Source: Prochlorococcus sp. AG-402-A04
Lineage (GTDB): Bacteria > Cyanobacteriota > Cyanobacteriia > PCC-6307 > Cyanobiaceae
Assembly (NCBI GenBank): GCA_003278045.1
Contig: QCHG01000001.1
Coordinates: 1-64,000 of the forward strand
Length of the DNA: 64,000 nt
Direction of reading: 5' to 3'
Below are positions 40,264-50,770 of the stretch, piece by piece. The notes beneath the pieces are model-generated. The model was not told the origin of the DNA. It saw only the letters and a list, made by a program, of their open reading frames with translations, and searched no databases. A program made the translations under genes and the position numbers. The first letter of the stretch is position 1. Each line of letters starts with the position of its first letter.

Positions 40264-41316
40264 GTGATTTTTAACAGATTCAAATTTTCTCGAGATATTG
40301 GTATAGATTTGGGAACTGCCAATACTCTTATACACGTATCAGGAAAAGGCGTTGTTTTACAAGAGCCTTCTGTAGTAGCTATGGATTTAGAAGAAGGGAT
40401 TCCATTAGCTGTTGGTAAAGAAGCAAAGTTAATGCTTGGAAGGACCCCTGGCAATATAAGAGCCGTAAGACCACTAAGAGATGGGGTTATCGCAGATTTT
40501 GACGCTGCAGAACAAATGATAAAAACATTTATACAAAAATGTAATGAAGGAAAGGGTATAGTAGCCCCAAGAATAGTGATTGGTATTCCAAGTGGGGTGA
40601 CTAGTGTTGAGCGAAGAGCAGTAAGAGAAGCTGGATTAGCGGGAGCTAGAGAAGTTCATTTAATTGATGAACCTGTCGCAGCAGCAATAGGAGCATCATT
40701 ACCAGTAACTGAGCCAATTGGAACAATGATTGTTGATATTGGTGGAGGTACTACTGAGGTTGCAGTATTAAGTTTAGGAGGAACTGTTTTGAGTGAATCT
40801 GTTCGAATAGCAGGCGATGAAATAAATGAGTCAATTGCGCTCTACCTTAAAAAAGTTCATAATTTAGTAGTTGGAGAGAGAACTGCAGAAGATATCAAGA
40901 TCAAAATTGGATCTGCATTTCCTGATGATGATTTTGATAAAACTACTTTAGAGGTTAGAGGTTTACATCTTTTATCTGGTCTACCTAGGTCAGTCACTTT
41001 GACATCAGGAGAAATCAGAGAAGCCATGGCTGAAACACTCAGTAAAATAGTCGAAGCTGTAAAAAGAACTTTAGAACGAACACCTCCTGAACTTGCCGCA
41101 GACATAGTTGATAGGGGGATTATGCTTGCAGGTGGTGGAGCTTTAGTGAGAGGCATTAATGATTTATTGAGTGATGAAACAGGAATTTTTACTCACATAG
41201 CTGAAAACCCACTTCTTTGCGTAGTGAATGGTTGTGGAGAGGTGTTGGATGATTTTAAAAAACTCAAAAGAGTTGTTGACACTCCAGAATTTATAAGGAA
41301 TGCCATAAGAGATTAA
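40264..41316 (+). CDS. mreB: Rod shape-determining protein MreB
   Basis: A 350-residue actin-like filament protein that guides the cell-wall elongation machinery. The phosphate 1 loop is [11 protein letters not shown], the phosphate 2 loop [13 protein letters not shown], and the adenosine motif [13 protein letters not shown]. The start is GTG at 40264, directly before the first strand. It is followed after four bases by mreC and then mreD, the classic order, so this small cyanobacterium keeps a full mreBCD operon. Confidence 0.97.
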   Translation: MIFNRFKFSRDIGIDLGTANTLIHVSGKGVVLQEPSVVAMDLEEGIPLAVGKEAKLMLGRTPGNIRAVRPLRDGVIADFDAAEQMIKTFIQKCNEGKGIVAPRIVIGIPSGVTSVERRAVREAGLAGAREVHLIDEPVAAAIGASLPVTEPIGTMIVDIGGGTTEVAVLSLGGTVLSESVRIAGDEINESIALYLKKVHNLVVGERTAEDIKIKIGSAFPDDDFDKTTLEVRGLHLLSGLPRSVTLTSGEIREAMAETLSKIVEAVKRTLERTPPELAADIVDRGIMLAGGGALVRGINDLLSDETGIFTHIAENPLLCVVNGCGEVLDDFKKLKRVVDTPEFIRNAIRD

Positions 41317-41320
41317 TATT

Positions 41321-42070
41321 ATGTTAGGTATCCGACGAATTTCTACTAGTCGTTGGTGGCATAAAAAGAAAAATTGGCTATTGTTCGCAATTTTTTTATT
41401 TTTAGTTTTTGTAAGAATATCAAAAGGAGCTTTTTATAAAGATTTATATTATTTTATTTCAAAACCTTTTTGGCCTGGTCAATTTCAAAAAGAAATTGTT
41501 CTTGAGAGTATTGACCAACAATATTTAATAAAGTTAAATCTTCTTAAAAAAGATAATATAAGATTGCGACAAATCTTATCTCTTCAAGAATCATCTAATG
41601 ATGAACATATTACAGCTGCAGTTATTTCGAGAAAAACAGGTAGTTGGTGGAGACAAATCATTTTAAACAAAGGTTCAAAGGATGGAGTAGAAATTGGTAA
41701 TATTGTGGTTGGTCCGGGTGGATTATTAGGAAGAGTAAAGAATACTTCTTTATTCACTTCGTCGGTAACTTTAATAACTTCTCCAGAAAGTAAGTTAGGA
41801 GTTTGGGTGGATAGAATTCAAGTCAGTGGATTACTAGTCGGTTTAGGAGATGATTATCCTAGCCTAATACTTTATTCAAAAGATGCTGAAATTAAAGTCG
41901 GAGATTTTGTGTCATCATCTCCTGCTAGTACGTTATTACCTCCAAATATTCCTATTGGTATTGTCCAATCTATAGATAAGACATTGAAATCAAAAAAAAC
42001 GGCAAAAATTTCACTTTTAGCAAAACCTCATGTAATTGATTGGGTGCAAATTTTGAAACTAAATATTTAA
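41321..42070 (+). CDS. mreC: Rod shape-determining protein MreC
   Basis: A 249-residue bitopic membrane protein. A basic N-terminus (RRISTSRWWHKKKN) precedes one transmembrane helix at about 21-36; a short helical stretch (about 65-85) leads to the beta-barrel periplasmic domain with VISRKTGSWWRQIILNKGSKDG, GNIVVGPGGLLGRV and GVVQ-like turns. MreC links MreB to penicillin-binding proteins. It lies four bases after mreB, and its stop shares a base with the mreD start (TAATG). Confidence 0.93.
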   Translation: MLGIRRISTSRWWHKKKNWLLFAIFLFLVFVRISKGAFYKDLYYFISKPFWPGQFQKEIVLESIDQQYLIKLNLLKKDNIRLRQILSLQESSNDEHITAAVISRKTGSWWRQIILNKGSKDGVEIGNIVVGPGGLLGRVKNTSLFTSSVTLITSPESKLGVWVDRIQVSGLLVGLGDDYPSLILYSKDAEIKVGDFVSSSPASTLLPPNIPIGIVQSIDKTLKSKKTAKISLLAKPHVIDWVQILKLNI

Positions 42071-42588
42071 TGAATAAATTTTTTACAAAAAAATTATCCA
42101 TAATAAGCTTTTTTTTTATCCCAATTATTTTTTTGTGGCACCCTAATTGGCTTGGATTTTTAGGGGTTCAGCCATATTGGCCACTATTTTGGTTATTGCC
42201 TTGGGCAATGATTAATGGATCAATCAATGGATTAATATTTGGGTTGTTTTTAGGTCTAATTTTAGATTCTCTAACTTTAAATGAAAGTTTTACTCAAATA
42301 CCAGGCTTAATTTTGTGTGGGTTTTTGTTTGGCAGAATTAAATTACATAGTGATATTTTGTTGGGACATTTTAGGTATGGTTTAATTTGCTCTTTTGGAA
42401 GTTTTTTATGTGGGGCTCTTTATTATTTACAAATTTTGTATGGAAATTTTTCAGATAGTAATTCTTTAATGTTGATTCCCAGTGTTAAAAATATCTTAGC
42501 GGAAGTTTTTTTGACAGGTTTTTTTGCTCCCTTTATTTGCTCCCAACTTTTAAGAATGTTTAAATTTTCAAGAAGCAAAATGCAGTAA
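42070..42588 (+). CDS. mreD: Rod shape-determining protein MreD
   Basis: A 172-residue membrane protein with about five hydrophobic helices, in the position expected of MreD. PYWPLFWLLPWAM and FGLFLGLILDSL correspond to the better conserved helices. I set the start at ATG 42070, which overlaps the mreC stop, instead of a longer in-frame start at 42040 inside mreC. The sequence is weakly conserved, so context carries much of the call. It closes the mreBCD operon; a 181-base gap separates it from rpaB. Confidence 0.85.
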   Translation: MNKFFTKKLSIISFFFIPIIFLWHPNWLGFLGVQPYWPLFWLLPWAMINGSINGLIFGLFLGLILDSLTLNESFTQIPGLILCGFLFGRIKLHSDILLGHFRYGLICSFGSFLCGALYYLQILYGNFSDSNSLMLIPSVKNILAEVFLTGFFAPFICSQLLRMFKFSRSKMQ

Positions 42589-42769
42589 TAATTTTTTCCA
42601 CTAGGTAAAAGTGTTTGAAAAAATTTATATAAATTTCAAATTATTTAAGATATTTGTAAACCTTAGAAATATCCCTTTGAGGGTTCGTAATGTTATATTT
42701 TTAATTGTTAGAATGAATATTCAATGCAATAGTTCTTTGCTTTGAAATATCGAGAAATCTTTTTTAACT

Positions 42770-43516
42770 ATGTCAAAAGCAAGAATTTTAGTTGTTGATG
42801 ATGAACCAGCAGTTTTGAAGGTATTAGTGACGAGGCTTCAACTAGCAGGATATCAAGTGTATTCAGCCACCAACGGCGAAGAAGCTCTTGAGTCTTTTCA
42901 CAGGGATTCCCCAGATTTGATAGTTCTTGATGTTATGCTTCCAAAAATGGATGGATTTGCTGTTTGTAGAAGAATTAGAGCAGAATCAGTAGTTCCAATA
43001 ATATTCTTAACAGCTCTAGAGGCTATTTCAGAGAGAGTTGCAGGTTTGGATTTAGGGGCTGATGATTACTTATCTAAACCATTTAGCCCAAAAGAGTTAG
43101 AGGCTAGAATAGCTACCATTTTGAGAAGAATGGGCCCAACTATATCAGTTGCGGAAACTAAAGAAGTTCCTTCAGGCAAAGGGGTTATGAAGTTTGGAAG
43201 TTTAGTTGTTGATACTAATCGCAGACAAGTTTCAAGAGCGGGAGATAGAATAAGCCTCACTTATACTGAATTTAGCCTCTTAGAATTATTGTTTGACGAG
43301 CCCGGAAAGGTTGTTCCTAGAGCAGAAATTTTAGAACAGCTATGGGGTTACCCTCCTCGTAGAGCAGCAGATTTAAGAGTTGTAGATGTATATGTTGCAA
43401 GACTAAGAGGTAAATTGGAACCAGATCCAAGAAATCCAGAATTAATATTAACTGTTAGAGGGATTGGTTATGCATCTCAGAGAGTTGGCGAAACAGCAAC
43501 ATCTTTGGCAAGTTGA
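42770..43516 (+). CDS. rpaB: OmpR-type response regulator RpaB
   Basis: A 248-residue two-component regulator. The receiver domain has the acidic pair D10-D11, phosphoacceptor D54 in IVLDVMLPKMDG and a conserved lysine in SKPFSPKELEA; the OmpR/PhoB winged helix ends VVDVYVARLRGKLEPDPRNPELILTVRG-type text, close to cyanobacterial RpaB and unlike RpaA, which has a different recognition region. RpaB controls high-light responsive and photosystem genes. Its usual kinase partner, NblS, is not in the window. lysS follows after 50 bases. Confidence 0.87.
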   Translation: MSKARILVVDDEPAVLKVLVTRLQLAGYQVYSATNGEEALESFHRDSPDLIVLDVMLPKMDGFAVCRRIRAESVVPIIFLTALEAISERVAGLDLGADDYLSKPFSPKELEARIATILRRMGPTISVAETKEVPSGKGVMKFGSLVVDTNRRQVSRAGDRISLTYTEFSLLELLFDEPGKVVPRAEILEQLWGYPPRRAADLRVVDVYVARLRGKLEPDPRNPELILTVRGIGYASQRVGETATSLAS

Positions 43517-43566
43517 GCAATAGTCTGATAATTTTATTAAATAAAACAAATATATTTAAATAAATT

Positions 43567-45078
43567 TTGTCTGAAATAAAAGAAGCGCGCTTACAAAAAG
43601 CTAGTTCACTCTTGAATAAAGGATTTGCTTCTTACGCACAGAGCTTTAAGGTATCACATACTACGAGTTTTCTTATTCAAAAATTTGATTATTTAGAAAA
43701 TGGTCAAGAGGAAGACTTCAGTGTTTCTATTGCTGGTAGAGTTCTGGCAAAAAGGGTAATGGGCAAAATTGCCTTTTTCACAATAAGCGATCAAGAAGGT
43801 CAGATTCAGCTTTATCTAGATAAAAGGATTATTAATTTCAATTTAGAAAAACAAAAATTACTTTCTTTTGAAGATCTCAAGGAAATAGTAGATATTGGTG
43901 ATTGGATAGGCGTCTATGGAACTATTAAAAAAACTAATAAAGGTGAGCTTTCAGTTAAAGTAGAAAAATGGGAAATGTTATCCAAATCATTACAACCTCT
44001 CCCAGATAAATGGCATGGATTGACTGATATTGAAAAAAGATATAGACAACGTTATTTAGATTTAATAGTAAATCCTCACTCTAAAAATGTATTTAAAACC
44101 AGAGCGAAATGTATAAGTTTTATAAGAAAATGGCTAGATAATAGAAATTTTCTAGAGATAGAGACTCCAATTCTGCAATCTGAAGCCGGTGGCGCTGAAG
44201 CAAGACCATTTATAACTCATCACAATACATTAGATATTCCGTTGTATTTAAGAATAGCTACAGAATTACATTTAAAGAGAATGGTTGTTGGAGGTTTTGA
44301 GAAAGTCTATGAATTGGGAAGAATCTTCCGTAATGAGGGGATAAGTACAAGGCATAATCCAGAATTCACCTCAGTGGAAATTTATGAAGCTTATTCTGAT
44401 TATGTAGATATGATGAATTTAACTGAAGAATTGATTAAAGATATTGTTGCCGATGCATGTGGGTCTTTAATTATAAATTACCAAAATAAAGAAATTGATT
44501 TTTCTAAGCCTTGGTCAAGAATATCCATGAAAGATATTGTCAAAAAATATACAGGGATTGATTTTGATTCTTTCTGTGGAGACTTTATAGCAGCAAAACA
44601 AGCCGTTAATAATATCAATGTTGATTTTTCTAATAAAGTAAATACTATGGGAAGACTTTTAAATGAGGTCTTTGAGCAAAAAGTAGAATCAAAACTTATA
44701 GAACCCACTTTTGTTATTGATTATCCTGTTGAAATTTCTCCTTTAGCTAGGCCTCATCATGATAATAAAGAAATAGTTCAGAGATTTGAATTATTCATTG
44801 TTGGTCGAGAACTGGCAAATGCGTTTAGTGAGTTGATAGATCCAGTAGATCAAAGAGAAAGAATGCAATTACAGCAATCTCTTAGAGATGAAGGAGATCT
44901 TGAGGCTCACTGTATAGATGAAGATTTTTTAAATGCTTTAGAGATTGGCATGCCGCCTACGGGAGGATTAGGTATAGGCATTGATAGGCTAATTATGTTA
45001 ATTACTAATAGCGCATCGATTAGAGATGTAATCCCTTTCCCATTGTTAAAACCAGAAATAACTTCCATAAAAAGTTAA
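43567..45078 (+). CDS. lysS: Lysyl-tRNA synthetase, class II
   Basis: A 503-residue class II synthetase charging tRNA-Lys. An OB-fold anticodon-binding domain (about 50-160) has [21 protein letters not shown] strands; motif 2 is [21 protein letters not shown] and motif 3 [11 protein letters not shown] near the end. The start is TTG at 43567. Length and motifs are normal for bacterial LysS. It is downstream of rpaB on the same strand with a short gap. Confidence 0.97.
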   Translation: MSEIKEARLQKASSLLNKGFASYAQSFKVSHTTSFLIQKFDYLENGQEEDFSVSIAGRVLAKRVMGKIAFFTISDQEGQIQLYLDKRIINFNLEKQKLLSFEDLKEIVDIGDWIGVYGTIKKTNKGELSVKVEKWEMLSKSLQPLPDKWHGLTDIEKRYRQRYLDLIVNPHSKNVFKTRAKCISFIRKWLDNRNFLEIETPILQSEAGGAEARPFITHHNTLDIPLYLRIATELHLKRMVVGGFEKVYELGRIFRNEGISTRHNPEFTSVEIYEAYSDYVDMMNLTEELIKDIVADACGSLIINYQNKEIDFSKPWSRISMKDIVKKYTGIDFDSFCGDFIAAKQAVNNINVDFSNKVNTMGRLLNEVFEQKVESKLIEPTFVIDYPVEISPLARPHHDNKEIVQRFELFIVGRELANAFSELIDPVDQRERMQLQQSLRDEGDLEAHCIDEDFLNALEIGMPPTGGLGIGIDRLIMLITNSASIRDVIPFPLLKPEITSIKS

Positions 45079-45134
45079 AAATTACCCTTGAATGAAGTAA
45101 AATAGATAAATTAATCCAATACGAAATTTTTTAA

Positions 45135-45383
45135 ATGAGTGGTGAACGTGTTGGTTTCCGTTTCAAACACGCGGATGCAGTAGTAAAAAGAAATCCTCAG
45201 GGCCGATCAAGAAGAGGATGGGTTATTGAACCAGTAGAGCAAACTACAAGTAGAGGTACAAAAATGCCTGCATACAAAATTCGCTGGAGAGATAGTGAGA
45301 GGCCTGAAACAGTCTTACAACATATGTTAATTGCAGATCCTGATCCTTCCCCACCTCCAAGTTCAGTAAGTTTAGATTCATAG
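45135..45383 (+). CDS. Small conserved hypothetical protein
   Basis: An 82-residue soluble protein. The first two thirds look like a small beta domain, with GERVGFRFKHADAVVKRN, RGWVIEPVEQ and AYKIRWRDSERPETVLQHML, which recalls SH3/KOW-like barrels; the tail is Pro/Ser-rich (DPDPSPPPSS). I do not recognise a characterised family and assign no function. It follows lysS by 56 bases and meets smpB tail to tail. Normal codon use and good domain pattern support a real gene. Confidence 0.65.
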   Translation: MSGERVGFRFKHADAVVKRNPQGRSRRGWVIEPVEQTTSRGTKMPAYKIRWRDSERPETVLQHMLIADPDPSPPPSSVSLDS

Positions 45384-45407
45384 TTGCAAGATTTCTGCAT
45401 AATAATT

Positions 45408-45902
45408 TCATCTTTTTAGTGCAGAGTTGATTTCTTTTTTAATACTTTTTTGTTTTTCATCTTGGCGTTTGTCATGTAATTTTTTCCCTTTGCCGACTCC
45501 AATAGTTAGTTTTATCCATGAGCCTTTTAAATAAAGAGATAATGGAACAATAGTCATTCCTTTTTTTTCAGTGTTAGATTTCATTTTTATTATTTCTTTT
45601 TTATGTAGTAGCAACTTTCTATTTCTTAATGGATCATGATTAAAGAAAGACCCCACATTTTTATGTGGTGAAATGTGAACATTTAATAATAAGATCTCAC
45701 CATCTCTAAATGAACAGTACCCATCTCTTAAATTTGCTTTTCCGTTTCTAATGGACTTAACTTCAGTCCCTAAAAGCTCAATTCCAGCTTCGATTGTTTC
45801 AGATATTGCATATTGAAATTTTGCATATCTATTCTCAGCTAGAAGTTTAAAATTATTTTCTTTATTAGTATTTTTTTTAACTTTGTTTGAATTTTTTGCC
45901 AT
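45408..45902 (-). CDS. smpB: SsrA-binding protein SmpB
   Basis: A 164-residue partner of tmRNA that brings it to stalled ribosomes for trans-translation. [20 protein letters not shown] opens the core, [14 protein letters not shown] and [10 protein letters not shown] are conserved, and the tail [18 protein letters not shown] is the basic C-terminal helix that enters the mRNA channel. The first 18 residues are a Lys/Asn-rich extension. tmRNA itself is not in this window. It diverges from ruvB with 52 bases between. Confidence 0.95.
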   Translation of the reverse strand: MAKNSNKVKKNTNKENNFKLLAENRYAKFQYAISETIEAGIELLGTEVKSIRNGKANLRDGYCSFRDGEILLLNVHISPHKNVGSFFNHDPLRNRKLLLHKKEIIKMKSNTEKKGMTIVPLSLYLKGSWIKLTIGVGKGKKLHDKRQDEKQKSIKKEINSALKR

Positions 45903-45954
45903 TTTAGTTATAAAAAATCTTTCTTCTCAGAACAATTGCAATTAACCTTTCATT

Positions 45955-47013
45955 ATGGCAATAATTTCTTCCAATATAGGCGATAATGACTTTTCTTTTC
46001 GTAAAAAAGAACTTAGGCTAGTTGATTCAAAAAACATTCCAGAAGAAAAGAGAAATAAAAACCTTAACTTAGCGAGGCCTCTTAATTTAAAAGAATTTAT
46101 TGGCCAAGAACAACTTAAATCTTCTTTAAGAATAGCTATAGATGCTTCAATTATTAGGAAAGAACCTTTGGAGCATACTCTTTTATATGGACAGCCTGGT
46201 CTAGGTAAGACTACTCTTGCTTTTTTGATAGCCCACGAATTGAATACAAAATGCAGGATTGCGACTGCACCAGCAATTGAAAGACCAAGAGATATTGTAG
46301 GTTTACTTCTTGGATTAAAAGAAGGTGAAGTTTTATTTATCGATGAGATACATCGCTTAAATAGGTTAACTGAAGAGTTGTTATATTCTGCAATGGAGGA
46401 TTTTAGACTTGACTTAACTATGGGAGCTAATAGAGGAGCCCGTTGCAGAACAATTAATCTTCCTAGGTTTACTCTGATTGGCGCGACAACTAAATTAGCC
46501 TCAATAAGTGCACCTCTAAGAGATAGATTTGGGATATCTCAGAAAATTGAATTCTATACATGTGATGAATTAAAACAAATTATTGTTAATTTCTCCCGAT
46601 TAATAAACCTCAATTTAGACGATGAAGCATCTTATGATTTGGCAAAGATATCTCGAGGGACTCCAAGAATTGCTTTAAGATTATTAAGACGAGTTAGAGA
46701 TTATGCTCAAGTTGTTATGGAAACTAATACTATCTCAGTGAATTTAATAAAAAAAGCTTTAAATTCTTACCAAATAGACGAAAAAGGATTGGATTCTTTA
46801 GATAGACACTATTTATCTTTTCTTAACCAAAACAATAATATTCCAACTGGCCTCGATTCAATTGCATCTGGGTTGGGAGATGATTCTTCAATGTTAGAAT
46901 TTGTAGTTGAGCCATATCTTATTAAAATTGGTTTTATCACGAGAACTCCTCGAGGAAGATTGCTTACTGCTTTAGGAAAAAAGTACATTGATTCAAAAGA
47001 TGATAACTTTTAA
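45955..47013 (+). CDS. ruvB: Holliday junction DNA helicase RuvB
   Basis: A 352-residue AAA+ motor that drives branch migration with RuvA. Walker A is GQPGLGKT at 79-86, Walker B is [11 protein letters not shown], and [18 protein letters not shown] carries sensor 1 and the arginine finger region; a winged helix ends with [13 protein letters not shown]. The first 40 residues are a variable extension common in cyanobacteria. The last 14 bases overlap the following TPR gene. Confidence 0.97.
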   Translation: MAIISSNIGDNDFSFRKKELRLVDSKNIPEEKRNKNLNLARPLNLKEFIGQEQLKSSLRIAIDASIIRKEPLEHTLLYGQPGLGKTTLAFLIAHELNTKCRIATAPAIERPRDIVGLLLGLKEGEVLFIDEIHRLNRLTEELLYSAMEDFRLDLTMGANRGARCRTINLPRFTLIGATTKLASISAPLRDRFGISQKIEFYTCDELKQIIVNFSRLINLNLDDEASYDLAKISRGTPRIALRLLRRVRDYAQVVMETNTISVNLIKKALNSYQIDEKGLDSLDRHYLSFLNQNNNIPTGLDSIASGLGDDSSMLEFVVEPYLIKIGFITRTPRGRLLTALGKKYIDSKDDNF

Positions 47014-47788
47014 AAAAGTTAAGGTTTGTTTTTTATTAATTTTTATTTTTTTCAATATTTTTTATATTGCACCATGCTATTCATTATCTTTGAGAGAGGA
47101 TTTGTTTAAAAATGCATTAGATCTTAGTTCAGGCGGAAAATTTAATCTCGCTTTACAAGAATGGAATCAATATCTCGATTCTTATCCTGATGATGCCGCA
47201 GGTTTTAGCAATAGAGGAAATGTAAGACTTGTTTTAGGAGATGTTAAGGGATCAATAGATGACCAAAATAAGGCAATAAGTTTGAATCCTAGTGAAATAG
47301 ATCCTTACATTAACAGGGGGATAGCTGAGGAATCATTGGGTTTATGGTCGCAAGCGAAAAAGGATTATATGTTCGTTATTTCTCTAGATAGTAAAAATTT
47401 CTCTGCATTATATAATTTAGCTAACGTCGAAGGATCTACATCCCATTGGGATAAAGCAAGAGATTTATTCTCAAAAGCTGCTTTATATAATCCAGGATTT
47501 GCCATGGCTAGGTCAAGTTTGGCGTTAGCAGATTTCCAGTTGGGAAATATTGATGAAGCTGAAAAAGAATTAATAAAGTTAATTAGACGTTATCCAACTT
47601 TTGCAGATGCTAGGGCAGCTTTAACAGCTTTGAATTGGTCTAATGGTGAAGCTGGTAAAGCAGAGAGTAATTGGATAGCGGTAACTGAATTAGATCCAAG
47701 ATATAGTGATGAAGAATGGTTAAAAAAAATAAGAAGATGGCCTCCTCAACCAATTAAAGATTTAATGAATTTTATCGATTTAAAATAA
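47000..47788 (+). CDS. Exported TPR-repeat protein
   Basis: A 262-residue protein with an N-terminal hydrophobic segment (about 9-25) read as a signal peptide or membrane anchor, then five or six tetratricopeptide repeats, for example [40 protein letters not shown] and [23 protein letters not shown] arrays bind proteins; cyanobacterial relatives include photosystem assembly factors, but nothing here identifies the partner. I chose ATG at 47000, inside ruvB, over TTG at 46988. The M20 amidohydrolase starts three bases after its stop. Confidence 0.82.
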   Translation: MITFKKVKVCFLLIFIFFNIFYIAPCYSLSLREDLFKNALDLSSGGKFNLALQEWNQYLDSYPDDAAGFSNRGNVRLVLGDVKGSIDDQNKAISLNPSEIDPYINRGIAEESLGLWSQAKKDYMFVISLDSKNFSALYNLANVEGSTSHWDKARDLFSKAALYNPGFAMARSSLALADFQLGNIDEAEKELIKLIRRYPTFADARAALTALNWSNGEAGKAESNWIAVTELDPRYSDEEWLKKIRRWPPQPIKDLMNFIDLK

Positions 47789-47791
47789 ATA

Positions 47792-48976
47792 ATGAATAGA
47801 GATCAGTTACATAAAAAAATTGATTCGTTTAATGATGAACTAATTAACTTAAGAAGACATATCCATGAACATCCGGAATTAAGTGGACTTGAAAATCAAA
47901 CAGCGATCTTGATCAGTGGTTTTTTAAAAGATATTGGTTGGAATGTTAGAGAATCTATTGGTAGGACTGGAGTTATAGCTGATTTTGGCCCCCTAGATAA
48001 AGGTATTATAGGTTTAAGAGTGGATATGGATGCTTTGCCAATATTTGAGGAAACTAAATTAAGTTTTTCTTCAAAAGTAGATGGTGTTATGCATGCCTGT
48101 GGTCACGATTTGCATGTCTCGATTGGATTGGGTGTCGCAAAAATTATTAAGGATTTAAAACTAAATTTTGGGACTCGGATAATTTTTCAGCCTGCTGAAG
48201 AAATTGCGAGTGGAGCTAGATGGATGATTAAGGATGGTGCAACTAATGGTTTAACCCATATTTTGGGAGTTCATGTCTACCCCGATTTATCCGTAGGGAC
48301 TATTGGCATTAAAGAGGGAAGTTTAACTGCAGCTGCTGGAGAACTTAATGTTGAGATTAAAGGAAAATCAGGCCATGGTGCTCGACCTCATGAAGGAGTT
48401 GATGCTATATGGGCGGCCTCAAAAGTTATCTCGGGAATTCAAGAATCAATAACACGGAAGTTAGACCCTCTAGATCCAGTAGTAATAACTTTTGGGAAAA
48501 TAAATGGTGGCAATGCATTCAATGTTCTCGCAGAAAAGGTTAATTTAATTGGTACTGTTAGATGCACTAATCGTAAAGTATTTACGAATATTGGTAATTG
48601 GCTCAATGAAAATATCACTTTTTTAGCTAATAGTTGCGGAGCTGAAGCAAAAGTAATATTTAGAGAAATCACTCCTGCAGTTAATAATAATCCTGAAATT
48701 AATAGAGTCCTCAGAGATTCGGGAATTAAGATTTTGGGTCAAGAAAATGTAATCGAATTACAAAAACCATCATTAGGAGCTGAGGATTTCGCTGAATTTT
48801 TAAATGAAATTCCTGGAGCTATGTTTAGGCTTGGGGTTTCTAGTTCCAATGGATGTGCGCCTCTTCATAGTTCTAAATTTGATCCGGATGAAAGAGCTAT
48901 TGCTGTTGGAATTAAAGTGATAACAGAATCCATAGTAAAATTAAACAATGAAAAAATTAATACTATTGGCAAATGA
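47792..48976 (+). CDS. M20-family amidohydrolase
   Basis: A 394-residue metallopeptidase-like amidohydrolase of the M20D type (hippurate, N-acyl or IAA-amino acid hydrolases). Metal-binding and catalytic parts are seen in RRHIHEHPELSG, LRVDMDALPI, MHACGHDLHVS, FQPAEEI and LGAEDFAEF. It likely removes an acyl group from an amino acid; the acyl group is not predictable. It lies between a TPR gene (three bases upstream) and a small membrane protein that overlaps its stop, so three genes appear coupled after ruvB. Confidence 0.9.
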   Translation: MNRDQLHKKIDSFNDELINLRRHIHEHPELSGLENQTAILISGFLKDIGWNVRESIGRTGVIADFGPLDKGIIGLRVDMDALPIFEETKLSFSSKVDGVMHACGHDLHVSIGLGVAKIIKDLKLNFGTRIIFQPAEEIASGARWMIKDGATNGLTHILGVHVYPDLSVGTIGIKEGSLTAAAGELNVEIKGKSGHGARPHEGVDAIWAASKVISGIQESITRKLDPLDPVVITFGKINGGNAFNVLAEKVNLIGTVRCTNRKVFTNIGNWLNENITFLANSCGAEAKVIFREITPAVNNNPEINRVLRDSGIKILGQENVIELQKPSLGAEDFAEFLNEIPGAMFRLGVSSSNGCAPLHSSKFDPDERAIAVGIKVITESIVKLNNEKINTIGK

Positions 48977-49188
48977 AAATTAATAAAAGATTTATTTTAT
49001 CTTTTGTAGCTCCTTTCATGATTTTTATATCTGCCATCGGATTAATATTTAGGGATAATTCCAAGAAGATTTTTTATTTACCTATTGGCTTAATGGGGAT
49101 TGTAATTATTTTGGAGAGAGGTTTGAGCAGACAATTGGATAGAAAAAATATTTTAAATAAGATAAAGTCTTATCAAAAAAATAAATAA
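48973..49188 (+). CDS. Small DUF3188-like membrane protein
   Basis: A 71-residue protein with two hydrophobic helices, about 8-26 and 34-50, and a basic C-terminus (SRQLDRKNILNKIKSYQKNK). The size and layout fit DUF3188, a cyanobacterial family of unknown role; I recognise it by pattern only. The start overlaps the M20 gene stop by four bases (ATGA), so it is translationally coupled to it. It precedes the thiC leader. Confidence 0.6.
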   Translation: MKINKRFILSFVAPFMIFISAIGLIFRDNSKKIFYLPIGLMGIVIILERGLSRQLDRKNILNKIKSYQKNK

Positions 49189-49254
49189 AACAATTTTATT
49201 TATTTTCACGCAATATGAGATGACTTATTTTTAGAAAAGAGCTATTAATAAGAT

Positions 49255-49345
49255 AAATACTAGGGGTGCTAAGAAATTTAACTTAGCTGAGATCATACCC
49301 TTTGAACCTGAATCATTAATTTCGATGCAGGGAAGTTGAGATTTG
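49255..49345 (+). promoter_or_regulatory. TPP riboswitch (thi box) upstream of thiC
   Basis: The conserved thi-box parts are present in order: TAGGGGTGCT at 49261, CTGAGAT at about 49288-49294, ACCCTTTGAACCTGA at 49298-49312, and GCAGGGAAGTTGAG at the 3' side pairing back. This is the TPP aptamer that represses thiamin genes when thiamin pyrophosphate is abundant. No terminator follows before the thiC start, 40 bases on, so control is probably at translation initiation or mRNA decay (inference). Confidence 0.93.
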
Positions 49346-49385
49346 ATCAAACTTTAGTAATAACACTTTTAAAAATTAAGAAATT

Positions 49386-50756
49386 ATGAGAAGTTCTTGG
49401 ATTAAGCCTCGCCTTGGGAAAGACAATGTAACTCAAATGAACTTTGCGAGAAATGGATATATCACTGAAGAAATGGATTTTGTTGCTAAAAAAGAGAATC
49501 TTCCCTCTTCTTTAATAATGGAAGAAGTGGCAAGAGGAAGATTAATTATTCCAGCTAATATTAATCATTTGAATCTTGAGCCAATGTCTATAGGTATTGC
49601 TTCTAGATGCAAAGTTAATGCCAATATTGGTGCTTCCCCTAATGCAAGTGATATCAATGAAGAAGTAGAAAAGCTCAAACTTGCTGTTAAATATGGTGCT
49701 GATACGGTTATGGATCTTTCTACGGGAGGAGTAAATTTAGATGAAGTCCGACAAGCAATTATTCATGAGTCTCCTGTTCCCATAGGAACTGTTCCTGTTT
49801 ATCAAGCTTTAGAAAGTGTTCATGGTTCAATAGATAGACTAACAGAAGACGATTTTCTTCATATTATTGAAAAACATTGTCAGCAGGGCGTAGATTATCA
49901 AACTATTCATGCCGGTCTATTAATAGAGCATTTGCCAAAAGTTAAAGGAAGAATTACTGGAATTGTCAGTAGAGGAGGAGGTATTTTAGCCCAATGGATG
50001 TTACATCATTTTAAACAAAATCCGCTCTATACAAGGTTTGATGATATCTGTGAGATTTTCAAGAAATATGATTGTACTTTTTCTCTAGGAGATTCACTAA
50101 GGCCTGGATGTTTGCATGATGCTTCTGATGATGCTCAGTTAGCTGAATTGAAGACCTTAGGCGAGCTTACTAGAAGAGCATGGGAACATAATGTTCAAGT
50201 AATGGTTGAAGGTCCTGGTCATGTACCTATGGATCAAATTGAGTTTAATGTAAGAAAGCAAATGGAAGAATGTTCGGAAGCCCCATTTTATGTGCTTGGT
50301 CCATTAGTGACAGATATATCCCCTGGTTATGACCATATATCAAGTGCTATTGGAGCGGCGATGGCAGGATGGTATGGGACTTCTATGTTATGTTATGTAA
50401 CGCCAAAAGAACATTTAGGTCTACCAAATGCAGAAGATGTAAGAGAAGGCTTAATTGCTTATAAAATAGCTGCTCACGCTGCTGATATAGCAAGACATAG
50501 AGCTGGAGCTCGTGATCGAGATGATGAACTTAGTCATGCAAGGTATAATTTTGATTGGAATAAACAATTCGAACTTTCATTAGATCCGGAAAGGGCAAAG
50601 CAGTACCATGATGAAACACTGCCTGAAGAAATCTTTAAAAAGGCAGAGTTTTGTTCAATGTGTGGCCCTAAACATTGTCCAATGAATTCAAAGATTTCTG
50701 ATGAATCTCTTGATCAGCTAAAAGATAAGCTTGAAGGATGCAATACTTCAGTGTAG
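49386..50756 (+). CDS. thiC: Phosphomethylpyrimidine synthase ThiC
   Basis: A 456-residue radical SAM-type enzyme that rearranges 5-aminoimidazole ribotide to HMP-phosphate, the pyrimidine half of thiamin. Conserved parts include [41 protein letters not shown] and [17 protein letters not shown]; the [4Fe-4S] ligands C423, C426 and C431 are in CSMCGPKHC. It lacks the long N-terminal domain of E. coli ThiC, as in other cyanobacteria. A TPP riboswitch sits directly upstream. It meets tkt tail to tail. Confidence 0.97.
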   Translation: MRSSWIKPRLGKDNVTQMNFARNGYITEEMDFVAKKENLPSSLIMEEVARGRLIIPANINHLNLEPMSIGIASRCKVNANIGASPNASDINEEVEKLKLAVKYGADTVMDLSTGGVNLDEVRQAIIHESPVPIGTVPVYQALESVHGSIDRLTEDDFLHIIEKHCQQGVDYQTIHAGLLIEHLPKVKGRITGIVSRGGGILAQWMLHHFKQNPLYTRFDDICEIFKKYDCTFSLGDSLRPGCLHDASDDAQLAELKTLGELTRRAWEHNVQVMVEGPGHVPMDQIEFNVRKQMEECSEAPFYVLGPLVTDISPGYDHISSAIGAAMAGWYGTSMLCYVTPKEHLGLPNAEDVREGLIAYKIAAHAADIARHRAGARDRDDELSHARYNFDWNKQFELSLDPERAKQYHDETLPEEIFKKAEFCSMCGPKHCPMNSKISDESLDQLKDKLEGCNTSV

Positions 50757-50770
50757 TTATCAATTAGTAG

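Noticed and set aside
43530..43560. Hairpin between rpaB and lysS as a terminator
   Set aside because: The stem is only about six A-T pairs and no T run follows on the plus strand.
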